From: DAINPP01 sp963667315
Lineage (GTDB): Bacteria > Thermotogota > Thermotogae > MWEM01
Assembly (NCBI GenBank): GCA_963667315.1
Contig: OY763325.1
Location: forward strand, 3,782,001 to 3,846,000
Length of the DNA stretch: 64,000 nt
Reading direction: 5' to 3'
Of this stretch, positions 54,788 through 63,971 are shown in pieces. The notes beneath the pieces were generated by a model. That model saw only the letters and a list, made by a program, of their open reading frames with translations, was not told the origin of the DNA and searched no databases. Position 1 is the first letter of the stretch. Every line of letters begins with the position of its first letter. Made by a program: the position numbers and the translations under genes.

Positions 54788-57414
54788 CCTTCAAAGTCTT
54801 CCATGAGTTTCTTCAATCTTTCCAGGGTTATAAGGGCGTCTTTATATTTAGCCTTTGTTTCTTCAATAACATCTTCTTTTGCATTTTTGATAAACTTTTC
54901 GTTGTTCAGTTTCTTTTCAAAATGTGAGCAGTCCTTTTCCCCCGCTTTGAGTTTTTTTGCAACTCTTGCCTTCTCTTCATCCCAGTCAATCATATCGCCA
55001 AGTATGCAGTAAACATCAATTTCCGGAGAAACAAATGCCGTTGCGCTTTGTGCCGGTTTGCCGTCTGTTTCTTTGAGGGTTGCAATTGAAGCGAGTGCCT
55101 TGAGGTAAATTTCCTCTTCATGTGTATATTTGTTGTCTGTTTTATATGTACAGGCAATTTCTATCTTCTTTGATGGGGGCAGCTGGAGCTCTGAACGAAC
55201 GTTTCTGATTCCTCTGATGACTTCCATAAGGTTTCTGAAATCATCTGAACTGCCGGCGTATCTTTCAAGTTCTTCAATCTCGGGCCAATCTGAAATCATA
55301 AGATGTTTCTTTTCATGATCGAGCGGAAGCATCTGCCATATTTCTTCCGTGATAAACGGCATGAACGGACTGAGCAGTCTAAGACTCTTGTCGAGAACTG
55401 TCAGCAGAACCGCCTGTGTATTCTCCTTAATCTTCTCGAAGCCTTCCTGGTAGATAACCGGTTTAATGGATTCGATATACCAGTCACAGAATTCGTTCCA
55501 GAAGAACTCAAAGATAGACTTGGAAGCGAGGTTGTAATCGTATCCTTCAAGACCCTTTGTCACTTCTTTGACCGCTTCGTTCAACCGGTAAAGAATCCAT
55601 TTATCAGACAGTGTTAGTAATTCTTCATCAATTTCAGTCGTCTTGATGTCTTCAAGATTCATCAGGGCAAATCTTGAAGCGTTCCATATTTTATTGGCAA
55701 AATGCTTATACTGTAAGATACTCTTGATATCCAGATTGATGTCTCTTCCCTGTCCGGCGAGAATGGAAAGTGTGAATCTCATGGCATCTGCGCCGTATTC
55801 GTCGACAACTTCTATCGGATCTATGCCGTTCCCAAGTGATTTACTCATCTTTCTTCCCTTTTTATCTCTGATGAGCTGATTGATGTAAACATCTTTAAAT
55901 GGAACATCTCCCATGAATTCCATTCCCATCGTGATCATTCTGGCAACCCAGAAGAAGATGATATCAAAACCGGTTACCAGCGTACTGGTTGGGTAGTATT
56001 TAGCCAGGTCTTCAGTCTTTTCAGGCCAGCCAAGCGTTGAGAATGGCCAGAGCGCTGAGGAGAACCATGTATCGAGAACGTCTTCATCCTGTTTCAGGTT
56101 TTCAGAGCCGCATTTCGGACAGCTGTGCGGTGTTTCTTCAGCCACGATTGTCTCACCGCAATTCTGACAATACCAAACCGGAATACCGTGACCCCACCAG
56201 AGTTGCCTTGAGATACACCAATCGTGTACATCATACATCCAATTGAGATATACCTTTTTCCATCTTGGTGGATGGAATTTGACTCTTTCGTCTTCTACAA
56301 CTTCGATAGCCTGTTTGGCAAGATCTTTCATGGCAACGAACCACTGATCCGATAATCGCGGGTCGATGGTGGTGTCACATCTGTAACAGTGTCCGACGGA
56401 GTGACTGTAATCCTCTATCTTGTCGAGTAAACCGAGTTCTTCTATATCTTTAACGACTTCTGTCCTTGCTTCCTTTATCGGCATCCCCTTGAATCTGAGT
56501 GCGTTCTCGTTCATGATGGCGTTCTCATCAATGACTTCGATGAATTCGAGATCATGTCGAACTCCCATCTGATAATCGTTAGGGTCATGTGCCGGTGTGA
56601 CCTTAACACATCCTGTTCCAAATTCCTTATCGACATACTGGTCTGCGATAATCGGAATTTCTCTTCCTACGATTGGCAATATGAGCATTTTTCCGATAAG
56701 ATGTTTGTATCTTTCATCGGATGGGTTTACGGCAACAGCCGTATCGCCAAGCATCGTTTCCGGCCTGGTGGTCGCGATAACAATGTATTCATCGCTGTCT
56801 TTTATCGGGTATCTGAAATGCCAGAGATTTGATTTTTCATCCTTATGTTCTACCTCTTCGTCGGATAGAACGGTGTTACATCTCGGACACCAGTTGACGA
56901 TGTACTTTCCTTTATATATAAGGCCTTTTTCATATAATGAAACGAACACCTTTCTGACAGCCTTGTTGAGTCCTTCGTCCAGGGTGAAACGGTCTCTGGA
57001 CCAGTCTACCGAACAACCGATGCTTCTGATCTGATCTCTGATATGGCCTCTGTATTCATTAGCCCAGTCCCAGGTGGTCTCAACGAACTTTTCTCTTCCG
57101 AGATCATCCTTGGTCTTCCCTTCTTTTTTTAGGTTTTTTTCAACGACATTTTGGGTTGCAATCCCCGCATGATCTTCGCCCGGAAGCCAGAGAGTATCTT
57201 TTCCCATCATTCTGTTGAACCTTGTTGAAATATCTTGCAGTGTCAGATTCAAACCATGTCCCATATGAAGTCGCGCAGTGATGTTTGGAGGCGGTATGAC
57301 AATTACAAACGGATCACCTTCTCCTTTGGGTCTGAAGTCGCCGTTTTGCTGCCATTTTTCATACCATTTTTTTTCAATGTCTTTCGGATCATAATGTTTA
57401 CTGAGTTCTGCCAT
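54784..57414 (-). CDS. valS: Valyl-tRNA synthetase
   Basis: 876 residues, full length. HIGH-type motif in LHMGHG near 52, KMSKS motif in GRKMSKSLGNG near 525, and editing domain phrases such as TTRPETMLGDTAVAVNP. Two CxxC pairs (CPRC, CQNC with CPKC) suggest zinc sites. C-terminal coiled coil (LKAGEKDCSHFEKKLN) as usual. No T-box is seen upstream. It leads an operon with rsmI, marR and pduL. Confidence 0.98.
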   Translation of the reverse strand: MAELSKHYDPKDIEKKWYEKWQQNGDFRPKGEGDPFVIVIPPPNITARLHMGHGLNLTLQDISTRFNRMMGKDTLWLPGEDHAGIATQNVVEKNLKKEGKTKDDLGREKFVETTWDWANEYRGHIRDQIRSIGCSVDWSRDRFTLDEGLNKAVRKVFVSLYEKGLIYKGKYIVNWCPRCNTVLSDEEVEHKDEKSNLWHFRYPIKDSDEYIVIATTRPETMLGDTAVAVNPSDERYKHLIGKMLILPIVGREIPIIADQYVDKEFGTGCVKVTPAHDPNDYQMGVRHDLEFIEVIDENAIMNENALRFKGMPIKEARTEVVKDIEELGLLDKIEDYSHSVGHCYRCDTTIDPRLSDQWFVAMKDLAKQAIEVVEDERVKFHPPRWKKVYLNWMYDVHDWCISRQLWWGHGIPVWYCQNCGETIVAEETPHSCPKCGSENLKQDEDVLDTWFSSALWPFSTLGWPEKTEDLAKYYPTSTLVTGFDIIFFWVARMITMGMEFMGDVPFKDVYINQLIRDKKGRKMSKSLGNGIDPIEVVDEYGADAMRFTLSILAGQGRDINLDIKSILQYKHFANKIWNASRFALMNLEDIKTTEIDEELLTLSDKWILYRLNEAVKEVTKGLEGYDYNLASKSIFEFFWNEFCDWYIESIKPVIYQEGFEKIKENTQAVLLTVLDKSLRLLSPFMPFITEEIWQMLPLDHEKKHLMISDWPEIEELERYAGSSDDFRNLMEVIRGIRNVRSELQLPPSKKIEIACTYKTDNKYTHEEEIYLKALASIATLKETDGKPAQSATAFVSPEIDVYCILGDMIDWDEEKARVAKKLKAGEKDCSHFEKKLNNEKFIKNAKEDVIEETKAKYKDALITLERLKKLMEDFEG

Positions 57415-57448
57415 TCCGTACCTCCTGATTTTATTCTTTACATGCCGT

Positions 57449-57457
57449 ATTATAGCA
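57449..57457 (-). promoter_or_regulatory. Extended -10 promoter candidate for valS
   Basis: Minus strand TGCTATAAT, 35 bases before the valS start. Confidence 0.5.
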
Positions 57458-57509
57458 TAGGCAGTTTTTTGAAATGAAGTGTTATCTCAAAGATTTTAAA
57501 GAAATTTTA

Positions 57510-57518
57510 TGCTATAAT
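57510..57518 (+). promoter_or_regulatory. Extended -10 promoter candidate for the ferredoxin gene
   Basis: TGCTATAAT, the same nine bases as the divergent valS box, 43 bases before the start at 57561. Confidence 0.5.
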
Positions 57519-57560
57519 ATCCCCGGTTGATATTCCAAAGAAATTATGGAGGTGTAAGTT

Positions 57561-57743
57561 ATGGCAAAAGTAACACTTGATAAGGACACATGTATCGGTT
57601 GTGGCGTATGCGAAAGCCTTTGCGACGAAGTATTCAAAATGGTTGACGATGGAAAAGCAGAAGTTATTGCTGCTGAAACAGATTCATCCTGTGCAGAAGA
57701 TGCTGCAAGCTCCTGCCCGGTAAATGCGATCGTTATTGAATAA
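57561..57743 (+). CDS. One-cluster [4Fe-4S] ferredoxin
   Basis: 60 residues. Electron carrier for fermentation. Cluster ligands are C11, C14, C17 (CIGCGVC) and C52 (CPVNAI). Two more cysteines, C21 and C44, sit where Thermotoga maritima ferredoxin has its disulfide. The sequence and length match that family closely. AGGTG site before ATG. It is followed by a small hairpin AGGAGT-ttg-ACTCCT and a terminator. Confidence 0.95.
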   Translation: MAKVTLDKDTCIGCGVCESLCDEVFKMVDDGKAEVIAAETDSSCAEDAASSCPVNAIVIE

Positions 57744-57776
57744 TTATTTTTCAGGAGTTTGACTCCTTTGATTTAG

Positions 57777-57804
57777 AAGGCGACTCCGTGTCGCCTTTAT
57801 TTTT
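57777..57804 (+). terminator. Terminator of the ferredoxin gene
   Basis: AAGGCGAC / GTCGCCTT stem with a 5-base loop (TCCGT) and TATTTTT tail. Confidence 0.82.
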
Positions 57805-57870
57805 AAAACGATAAAGTTAGTTTAGCTAATTATAGAGAAGAAAAAACAATCTTACGAGGTGATGGTTCAA

Positions 57871-59286
57871 ATGGCAGAGAAAAACAGATTTGAAGAGGTT
57901 AGAGATAACCTTAGAATGAAAAAGGAAAATGTATGGGCAACCAGAGATCATGAGACTGTGTTTCAGTTCAATGATGACTACAAAGCTTATTTGAAGACTT
58001 CTACGACAGAAAGAAGATCAATTGATGAAGCAATTGCTATGGCCGAAGAAGCGGGTTATGTCAATTATGAGGATTTTCTGAAAAATCCGCCTGAAAAACT
58101 TGAAGGCGTTAAGATTTATCAGAACAACAGAGGAAAGTCAGCGGGTTTCTATCATTTCTCATCCGACATTGCAGATGGCTTAAACATTGTTGCAGCACAT
58201 GTCGATGTTCCGAGAATTGATTTTAAACCCAATCCTTTTTACGAAGATAGTGAAATGGCATTAATTCATACACATTATTACGGTGGTATTAAAAAGTACC
58301 AGTGGTTCAATATACCCCTGGCTATCGATGGCGTTGTCATCAAAGCAGATGGTGAAAAGGTAAATGTGAGAATCGGATTTGACGAAGGTGATCCTGTATT
58401 CGTCATTACAGATCTTTTGCCGCATCTCGACAGAAGAAAGGGAAGTGTAGCAGAAGTCTTTACGGCACAGACACTGAACCTGATCATGGGGTCAAAGGCA
58501 ATCAGCTATAAGAAAGAAGAAAAAGTGGATGAACCGGTTGTGCTCAATATCCTTCAGCTCCTTAACGATAAATATGGTATCACCGAAGAGGATTTCTTCT
58601 CTGCGGAAATTGAAATCGTTCCGGCTATTGAACCAAGAGACGTTGGTCTTGACAGAAGCCTTGTCGGTGGATATGGTCACGATGACAGAGTATGTACATA
58701 TACGGGGATGAGAGCGCTTCTTGATGTTAAAAAACTGGAAAAAAGCGGTTGTATTTTGTTGCTTGACAAAGAGGAAATTGGAAGTGAAGGGAATACAGGT
58801 GCCCAGTGTTATTTCTGGAAGACGGTTATTAAAAGGGTTGCAGAAATATATAAATCATCAGCATCATATGAAGAAATTATCGCAAAGACAACGTTACTTT
58901 CTGCAGATGTCACAGCTGCATTTAACCCGAGTTTTAAAGATGTACATGAAGCCAGTAACGCTGCGAAAATCGGCTACGGGATCTCTTTTGCAAAGTATAC
59001 CGGCGTAAGGGGAAAAGGTGGGGCAAATGATGCTCATGCTGAACTCCTCGGCAGTATCAGAAAAGTATTCAACGATAAAAACGTTCACTGGCAGAGTGGA
59101 GAACTCGGAAAAGTGGATCAGGGCGGTGGTGGAACAGTTGCCAAATATTTCTCGGCAGAGGGTATGGCAGTTGTAGACGCAGGCGTTCCCGTTCTCGGGA
59201 TGCACTCGCCATATGAATTGGTCAGTAAGGCAGATGTTTATGAGACCTATTACGCTTACAAGGTGTTCCTGGAAGATATGAAATAA
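57871..59286 (+). CDS. M18 family aminopeptidase (second)
   Basis: 471 residues, the longer Clostridium-like M18 form. Zinc aminopeptidase with AHVDVPRIDFKP, LLDKEEIGSEGNTGAQ and DAGVPVLGMHSPYEL conserved. ATG 57871 is nine bases after GAGGTG; a GTG at 57859 and an ATG at 57862 lie in that site. It differs from the 25011 gene in length and details, so the two are not recent duplicates. It stands alone with its own terminator. Confidence 0.94.
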   Translation: MAEKNRFEEVRDNLRMKKENVWATRDHETVFQFNDDYKAYLKTSTTERRSIDEAIAMAEEAGYVNYEDFLKNPPEKLEGVKIYQNNRGKSAGFYHFSSDIADGLNIVAAHVDVPRIDFKPNPFYEDSEMALIHTHYYGGIKKYQWFNIPLAIDGVVIKADGEKVNVRIGFDEGDPVFVITDLLPHLDRRKGSVAEVFTAQTLNLIMGSKAISYKKEEKVDEPVVLNILQLLNDKYGITEEDFFSAEIEIVPAIEPRDVGLDRSLVGGYGHDDRVCTYTGMRALLDVKKLEKSGCILLLDKEEIGSEGNTGAQCYFWKTVIKRVAEIYKSSASYEEIIAKTTLLSADVTAAFNPSFKDVHEASNAAKIGYGISFAKYTGVRGKGGANDAHAELLGSIRKVFNDKNVHWQSGELGKVDQGGGGTVAKYFSAEGMAVVDAGVPVLGMHSPYELVSKADVYETYYAYKVFLEDMK

Positions 59287-59310
59287 GTGATTTAGAACTT
59301 TAACATATGA

Positions 59311-59345
59311 ACAGAGATGTTTTTATAGCATCTCTGTTTTTTTTT
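59311..59345 (+). terminator. Terminator of the second M18 gene
   Basis: ACAGAGATG / CATCTCTGT stem with a 9-base loop, followed by eight T residues. Confidence 0.9.
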
Positions 59346-59378
59346 ATTGACTTTTCCTTTGTATTAAAAAAAGATTTA

Positions 59379-59387
59379 TGGTATAAT
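59379..59387 (+). promoter_or_regulatory. Extended -10 promoter candidate of the hybrid kinase
   Basis: TGGTATAAT, 63 bases before the start. No clear -35 box. Confidence 0.45.
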
Positions 59388-59449
59388 TCTATCGTTATGT
59401 TGTTAATCAAGAATTAGGGAAATTAACAAAGGAGATAATTGTTTAGATT

Positions 59450-61069
59450 ATGGCTTTTAAAAGTAATGAAATAATAAAAAAAATAACAAATATCCTTTCG
59501 ATTCTGAAAGCTGACCAGGAAGATAAGATTTCTTTTAAACAAATACTTGGTGAGATAATAGAATTATTTCCCGGTGTCGAGAAAGCCAGTTTCTGGGAAC
59601 TGAAAAAAAATTGTGAGTACTATATCTGTGGTATTGGTTACGATGACGAAGCATATGAAAAGAATGCCATCCCGTTGGAGTATTCCCTTTCTACACAGAA
59701 TCCTTTGGAAGATGTTATCGTGATGGATTCGGGTTTTTATATGGAAGGCTTTCCTGAAATGACAAAGATGGTTTTTGAAAAAGCGGGTATTCAGGAAGAT
59801 GTTTCAACAACATTACAACTGAGGTTAAAACCGTTTGGTGATTATTTCGGTGTTTTTTGTTTTGATTGTCTGAATGATAAGGAATATTTTACGGATGAGA
59901 TGATTGAAGGTGTCAGACCAATCGTGGCTGCCATCAATTCCTTTTTGGAATTGCGGATACAGTTGAAAAACTCTGAACGGGACAATATGTATCGCGATCA
60001 CCTTGTGGCAAGTATTTCGCATGATGTCAGAACACCGTTGACAGTAGTGATGGGATATACAGAATTGCTTCAGAGTATGATGGAAGACGATGTGGAAGTT
60101 ATGAAATTTCTAAAAGTAATGGAAGAACAGTCGAATTACCTTTTGAATATCATATCCGATCTCATAACACTTTCCAAAATCAACTCGGGGAATTTCTCTA
60201 TTTCACCACAGAAAACGAACATTCGGGAAATGGTACATAACACGGTTAAAGGCTTGAATATTCTTGCGAAAAAAAAGAATCTCACCTTAAATTATAAGAT
60301 TTCTTCAAATGTACCCCTATTTACTTTTATCGATAGAACCTCTCTGCAGAAAATTTTAATGAATGTTGTTTCAAATGCGATCAAGTATACCGAAAAGGGT
60401 TCTGTTAAGCTTGAATGCACCCTTGAAAACGAAGAATTTCTTAAGTTTACCGTTACGGATACCGGTGTCGGTATCGATAAGGACAGACTCGAAAAGATCT
60501 TTGAGCGTTATACGAGAGAGGAGCATACGGCGTCCAAACCGGGCAGCGGCCTTGGCTTATCGATATGCAAGGAATTGATAGAAGAACTTAGCGGAAGTAT
60601 CTGGGCGGAAAGTGAGTTCGGAAAAGGCAGTGTTTTTAACGTTCTTCTACCACTCAGCAAGGCGGATTCCATTGCAGAAACTGCAGAAGTTAAAACGGAT
60701 ATCAACGTCTTTCTGCAGGGTAAAAATATTCTGATCCTTGAGGATGATATCGAAAATCTTCACATGTTCGAATTAATCCTGAAGAATGCGGGGGCGAACT
60801 GTTTTACCTATCAGGATCCGCAAGATGCGGTGAATAAATGTCATAAAAAGACGAATATTGATTATATCCTCGTTGATTTGTTGCTGTCAAAGGGGTCATC
60901 CATCGAAACGATCAGGAAATTTAAATCATTTGAGTTTGTTAAAAAGCTGATAGCGATTACCGGAAGTGCGGATTCAGAATTACATTCGGAAGCCGTTGAA
61001 AACGGTGCGGATATCGTATTGTTGAAACCTTTTAGTTTAAGAGAACTTGTAGAATCCCTTGATGGGTAA
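59450..61069 (+). CDS. Cytosolic hybrid histidine kinase: GAF, kinase and receiver
   Basis: 539 residues with no membrane helix. A GAF-like sensor (about 25-170) is followed by the kinase (H191 in SISHDVRTPLT, N-box around N309 in NVVSNAIKYTE, DTGVGID, GSGLGLSICKE) and a C-terminal receiver (about 425-539, LILEDD, D476 in ILVDLLL, K526 in LLKPF). The sensor is similar in layout to that of the HD-GYP protein at the window start. No output domain, so the signal passes to another protein. A terminator follows, shared with the convergent pepF. Confidence 0.93.
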   Translation: MAFKSNEIIKKITNILSILKADQEDKISFKQILGEIIELFPGVEKASFWELKKNCEYYICGIGYDDEAYEKNAIPLEYSLSTQNPLEDVIVMDSGFYMEGFPEMTKMVFEKAGIQEDVSTTLQLRLKPFGDYFGVFCFDCLNDKEYFTDEMIEGVRPIVAAINSFLELRIQLKNSERDNMYRDHLVASISHDVRTPLTVVMGYTELLQSMMEDDVEVMKFLKVMEEQSNYLLNIISDLITLSKINSGNFSISPQKTNIREMVHNTVKGLNILAKKKNLTLNYKISSNVPLFTFIDRTSLQKILMNVVSNAIKYTEKGSVKLECTLENEEFLKFTVTDTGVGIDKDRLEKIFERYTREEHTASKPGSGLGLSICKELIEELSGSIWAESEFGKGSVFNVLLPLSKADSIAETAEVKTDINVFLQGKNILILEDDIENLHMFELILKNAGANCFTYQDPQDAVNKCHKKTNIDYILVDLLLSKGSSIETIRKFKSFEFVKKLIAITGSADSELHSEAVENGADIVLLKPFSLRELVESLDG

Positions 61070-61077
61070 AAAGATAT

Positions 61078-61109
61078 AAAAAAGGCGGGGTGAAATTCCC
61101 GCCTTTTTT
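61078..61109. terminator. Bidirectional terminator hybrid kinase / pepF
   Basis: AAAAAAGGCGGG / CCCGCCTTTTTT stem with an 8-base loop; the pepF stop lies at its right edge. Confidence 0.88.
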
Positions 61110-62857
61110 TATTTTAATTCGTCAATTAATCTGGCGATATAGTCAAAGCCTTTCTGCCAGAAAGAAGCGTCTGAAAGATCGATACCGAGTTCTTTAAGCA
61201 GTCTGTCCGGTCTGTTGTTTCCGCCATTTTCAAGGAGTCTCAGGTAAGCGGGAATCATTGCTTTGCCTTCTTCGAGATACTTTTCATATAATGCAATGAC
61301 CAGCAGGTTTGCAAAGTTGTAGGCGTAAACATAGAACGGTGTGTGGAAGATATGCGGGATGGAGGCCCATTCCCATTTGTATTCTTCAGTGATCTTCACG
61401 CTATCGCCAAACATAATCTTCAATTCTTCGTTATAGATTTCTGCCAGATCATCCCATGAGGCAAAACCGGATTCTGATGCTAATTTATGACTCTTCTTTT
61501 CGAATCTGGCAAACATGTTCTGTCTGAAAGTGGTCGCGAAATTTCCTTCTATTGTTGAGGCGAGAAAGAGTTGTTTTTCGTCGTCAGAGAGTGTCGGGAG
61601 TAATTTGTCGAAAACGAGGAATTCACCAAATACCGAAGCCACTTCCGCCATTGTGAGTGGTGTATGATAGTTGAGCATAGTTTGTTTGGCTGAAAGTGTT
61701 CCGTGTAGTCCGTGACCAAGCTCGTGAGCCATTGTCAGAACATCGTTGATGTTGTTATTGTGATTGAGCATAACGAATGGTTTTTCATTCGGAACATAGT
61801 AGGAGCAGAAGGCTCCGCCACGTTTTCCCGGAAGAACTTCAGAATGGATTCTTCTATCATCAAAGAAACTTTTGACGATTTTCCCCGCTCTTTCATCGAA
61901 TTCTGAATACGTTTCGATAACGAGATCTCTTGATTCTTCGAAGCTGTATTCCCTTTTGACTTCTTCAAGGGGGGCATAGATGTCGGCGAGTTCCAGTTCA
62001 AGATCCATCTTTTTGGCTTTCCAACTGTAATATTTCTCGACGAGTGAGGCGTTTTTAACCGTTGTGTCTATAAGGCTTTCGACAATTGCATCTTCAATCT
62101 CGTTATCCATGTTTTTCATGGAGATGGGGGTGCTGTATTTTCTGAACTTTGATTCAACATCGTAATCTTTAACGATATTGTTGTAAAGTCCTGTAATAAC
62201 CGTACTGTCGTCTTTGTATCTGTTGAAGAAGGTCTTCATGGCAGTCCTTCTGGTTTCGAAGTTCGAGTTGTATCTGAGATTTCTGACCTGAGAACCGTTT
62301 AAAGTTTTCTTTTCATTGTCTATTTCCATATCAAAGGAGTAGGCTGAAGTGATCTTGCTGTAAAGATCACCGAGATCATTTCTTCCGGTAACACTTTTAG
62401 CGGCGAGGACCTTTTCTGTTTCCGCTGAAAGTGTATGTTCCTTTCTCTCAAGAACTCTTTCGATTACCCAGGCGTATTCCGGAACTTCTTTCATCAACTT
62501 CTCCAATTCTTCTGTTTTGTGCATGAGGAGTGTTGGTTCGATAAAGGAAAAATGCTCCTCTATTTCTCCCATTGCATTTTGAATTTTTCCCGCCAATTTC
62601 TGAGCAGCCATATTCTGTGTGTCTTCTGAAAACAGTAATCCTGAGAACTGAGCTGCATTTGCTCCCATTGTTATAATGTCTTCCCTCTCAACACACATGG
62701 CTTTAAACGTTTCCGTATTCAGTTCATCTTTTAAAATCTTCTGATATTTCTCCTCAAATCCTTTGGCTCTATCAAGGGTATTATCGATATCCTTCTGGAT
62801 CTGTGGATCGTCCACCCCGTTATAAAAAAAAGTCAAATCCCATTTCATTTGTTGCAC
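61109..62857 (-). CDS. pepF: Oligoendopeptidase F (M3B)
   Basis: 582 residues. Cytosolic zinc oligopeptidase. Active site MAHELGHGLHG at about 377-387, with the downstream glutamate in MAEVASVFGEF. N-terminal helical lid as in the family. GGAGGTGC precedes the ATG. It is convergent with the hybrid kinase and divergent from the PadR operon. It completes the peptidase set of this window. Confidence 0.95.
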   Translation of the reverse strand: MQQMKWDLTFFYNGVDDPQIQKDIDNTLDRAKGFEEKYQKILKDELNTETFKAMCVEREDIITMGANAAQFSGLLFSEDTQNMAAQKLAGKIQNAMGEIEEHFSFIEPTLLMHKTEELEKLMKEVPEYAWVIERVLERKEHTLSAETEKVLAAKSVTGRNDLGDLYSKITSAYSFDMEIDNEKKTLNGSQVRNLRYNSNFETRRTAMKTFFNRYKDDSTVITGLYNNIVKDYDVESKFRKYSTPISMKNMDNEIEDAIVESLIDTTVKNASLVEKYYSWKAKKMDLELELADIYAPLEEVKREYSFEESRDLVIETYSEFDERAGKIVKSFFDDRRIHSEVLPGKRGGAFCSYYVPNEKPFVMLNHNNNINDVLTMAHELGHGLHGTLSAKQTMLNYHTPLTMAEVASVFGEFLVFDKLLPTLSDDEKQLFLASTIEGNFATTFRQNMFARFEKKSHKLASESGFASWDDLAEIYNEELKIMFGDSVKITEEYKWEWASIPHIFHTPFYVYAYNFANLLVIALYEKYLEEGKAMIPAYLRLLENGGNNRPDRLLKELGIDLSDASFWQKGFDYIARLIDELK

Positions 62858-62902
62858 CTCCGAAATAAATATACTTCATTATATCATTTAGAAATCTTCA
62901 AC

Positions 62903-62931
62903 TTGACTTTTAAAAATATTAATGCTATTAT
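62903..62931 (+). promoter_or_regulatory. Promoter of the PadR-DUF2812 operon
   Basis: TTGACT, 17-base spacer, TATTAT, about 60 bases before the start. Confidence 0.7.
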
Positions 62932-62940
62932 AGCGCATCA

Positions 62941-62965
62941 CGTTATATCGTTAAGCGATATAACG
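62941..62965. promoter_or_regulatory. PadR-type operator candidate
   Basis: Perfect inverted repeat CGTTATATCG / CGATATAACG with a 5-base centre, starting ten bases after the -10 box, so a bound protein would block transcription. Likely the site for the PadR protein of the same operon. Confidence 0.7.
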
Positions 62966-62993
62966 AAGGGTGATATATATTGAGGTGGAGATT

Positions 62994-63320
62994 TTGAGAA
63001 AAGAAATAACGTTGACAGAACAGATGTTTTATATTCTTTTAGCCCTTTGTGAGCCTTTGCACGGCTATGGGGTGATGCAGAAAATTTCCGCTATCACGAA
63101 TGGACGGATCAAGCTTGGTGCTGGGACTTTATACGGAGCCTTCAACAACCTTCAAAAATCCGGATTGATAAATTATGTAGGCGTAGATGCTGAAAATGCA
63201 AGACGGAAGATTTATGAGACGACAGAAAGCGGAAAGGTAATCTTATTCGATGAATTAAACCGTTTGGAGCAAAATGTTAAAAATGCAAAGGAAATATTAT
63301 ATGCTGAAGGGAAAGGATAA
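62994..63320 (+). CDS. PadR-family regulator
   Basis: 108 residues. Winged helix with the PadR pattern: MFYILLALCEPLHGYGVMQ, GRIKLGAGTLYGAFNNLQK, GLI, and a C-terminal dimer helix. TTG 62994 is well placed after GAGGTGGAG; a start at 62970 has no ribosome site. It precedes a DUF2812 gene by 4 bases, a known pairing. The operon probably continues to an ABC transporter at the window end. Confidence 0.93.
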   Translation: MRKEITLTEQMFYILLALCEPLHGYGVMQKISAITNGRIKLGAGTLYGAFNNLQKSGLINYVGVDAENARRKIYETTESGKVILFDELNRLEQNVKNAKEILYAEGKG

Positions 63321-63324
63321 GAAT

Positions 63325-63858
63325 ATGAACGATATCAGAGTTGAAAAAAGATTATTTTGTGCCTGGAACGAAGAGAAGGAGATAAAATGGCTCAAGAATA
63401 TGGCAAAGCAGGGATGGGAATTAGATCATGCCGGCTTCTGTGAGTATCAATTTAAAAAGACTGAAAAACAGGATTTAAATTTTTCGTTTGATTACAGGGT
63501 ATTAAAAAAAGATGAGTTTGATGAGTATATCCGGCATTTTGAGAGTTGCGGATGGGAATACATCAGTTCAGTTGCCAGTTGGCATTATTTTAAATCAAAA
63601 GTTTCGGAAACTGTTTATCCGGATATCTATTCAGAGAATACGTCGAAGATAGAAAAATACAAAAGACTTCTCGTGACACTGTGTCTGGCAATTTTTCCGT
63701 CAATTTGGGCGATTGTCTTCAATTTGACCCTTTTGGATGAGGAATTTTCTTTATTTACTCTTATCATTGTTTTGTTAATAGTGTTTATGAATACTATTAT
63801 TATATACGGTATTTACAGAATTTGCAGGATCATACAACAATTGAGAAAAAACTTATAA
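63325..63858 (+). CDS. DUF2812 membrane protein
   Basis: 177 residues. The soluble N-terminal DUF2812 domain (about 1-105, KRLFCAWNEEKEIKWLK, GWEL, GWEYISSVASWHYF) is followed by two membrane helices (about 113-133 and 140-162). This family is often paired with PadR and is suspected to serve membrane stress or antimicrobial responses. AAAGGAT site before ATG. Function unknown. Confidence 0.88.
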   Translation: MNDIRVEKRLFCAWNEEKEIKWLKNMAKQGWELDHAGFCEYQFKKTEKQDLNFSFDYRVLKKDEFDEYIRHFESCGWEYISSVASWHYFKSKVSETVYPDIYSENTSKIEKYKRLLVTLCLAIFPSIWAIVFNLTLLDEEFSLFTLIIVLLIVFMNTIIIYGIYRICRIIQQLRKNL

Positions 63859-63926
63859 ATCAATTATCGATATACTGTTAGAAGTAAAATTTACATAAAT
63901 TGTGAATTAATGAGCAAATATTCTGA

Positions 63927-63932
63927 TATAAT
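63927..63932 (+). promoter_or_regulatory. -10 box before the last gene
   Basis: TATAAT, 40 bases before the start at 63972. No good -35 box. Confidence 0.4.
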
Positions 63933-63971
63933 GCGACGAGTTATAAGACAACCATACCTTGGAGGGAAGAT

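Noticed and set aside
57415..57560. T-box riboswitch before valS
   Set aside because: The leader from the likely -10 box to the start is only about 30 bases, far too short, with no T-box sequence.
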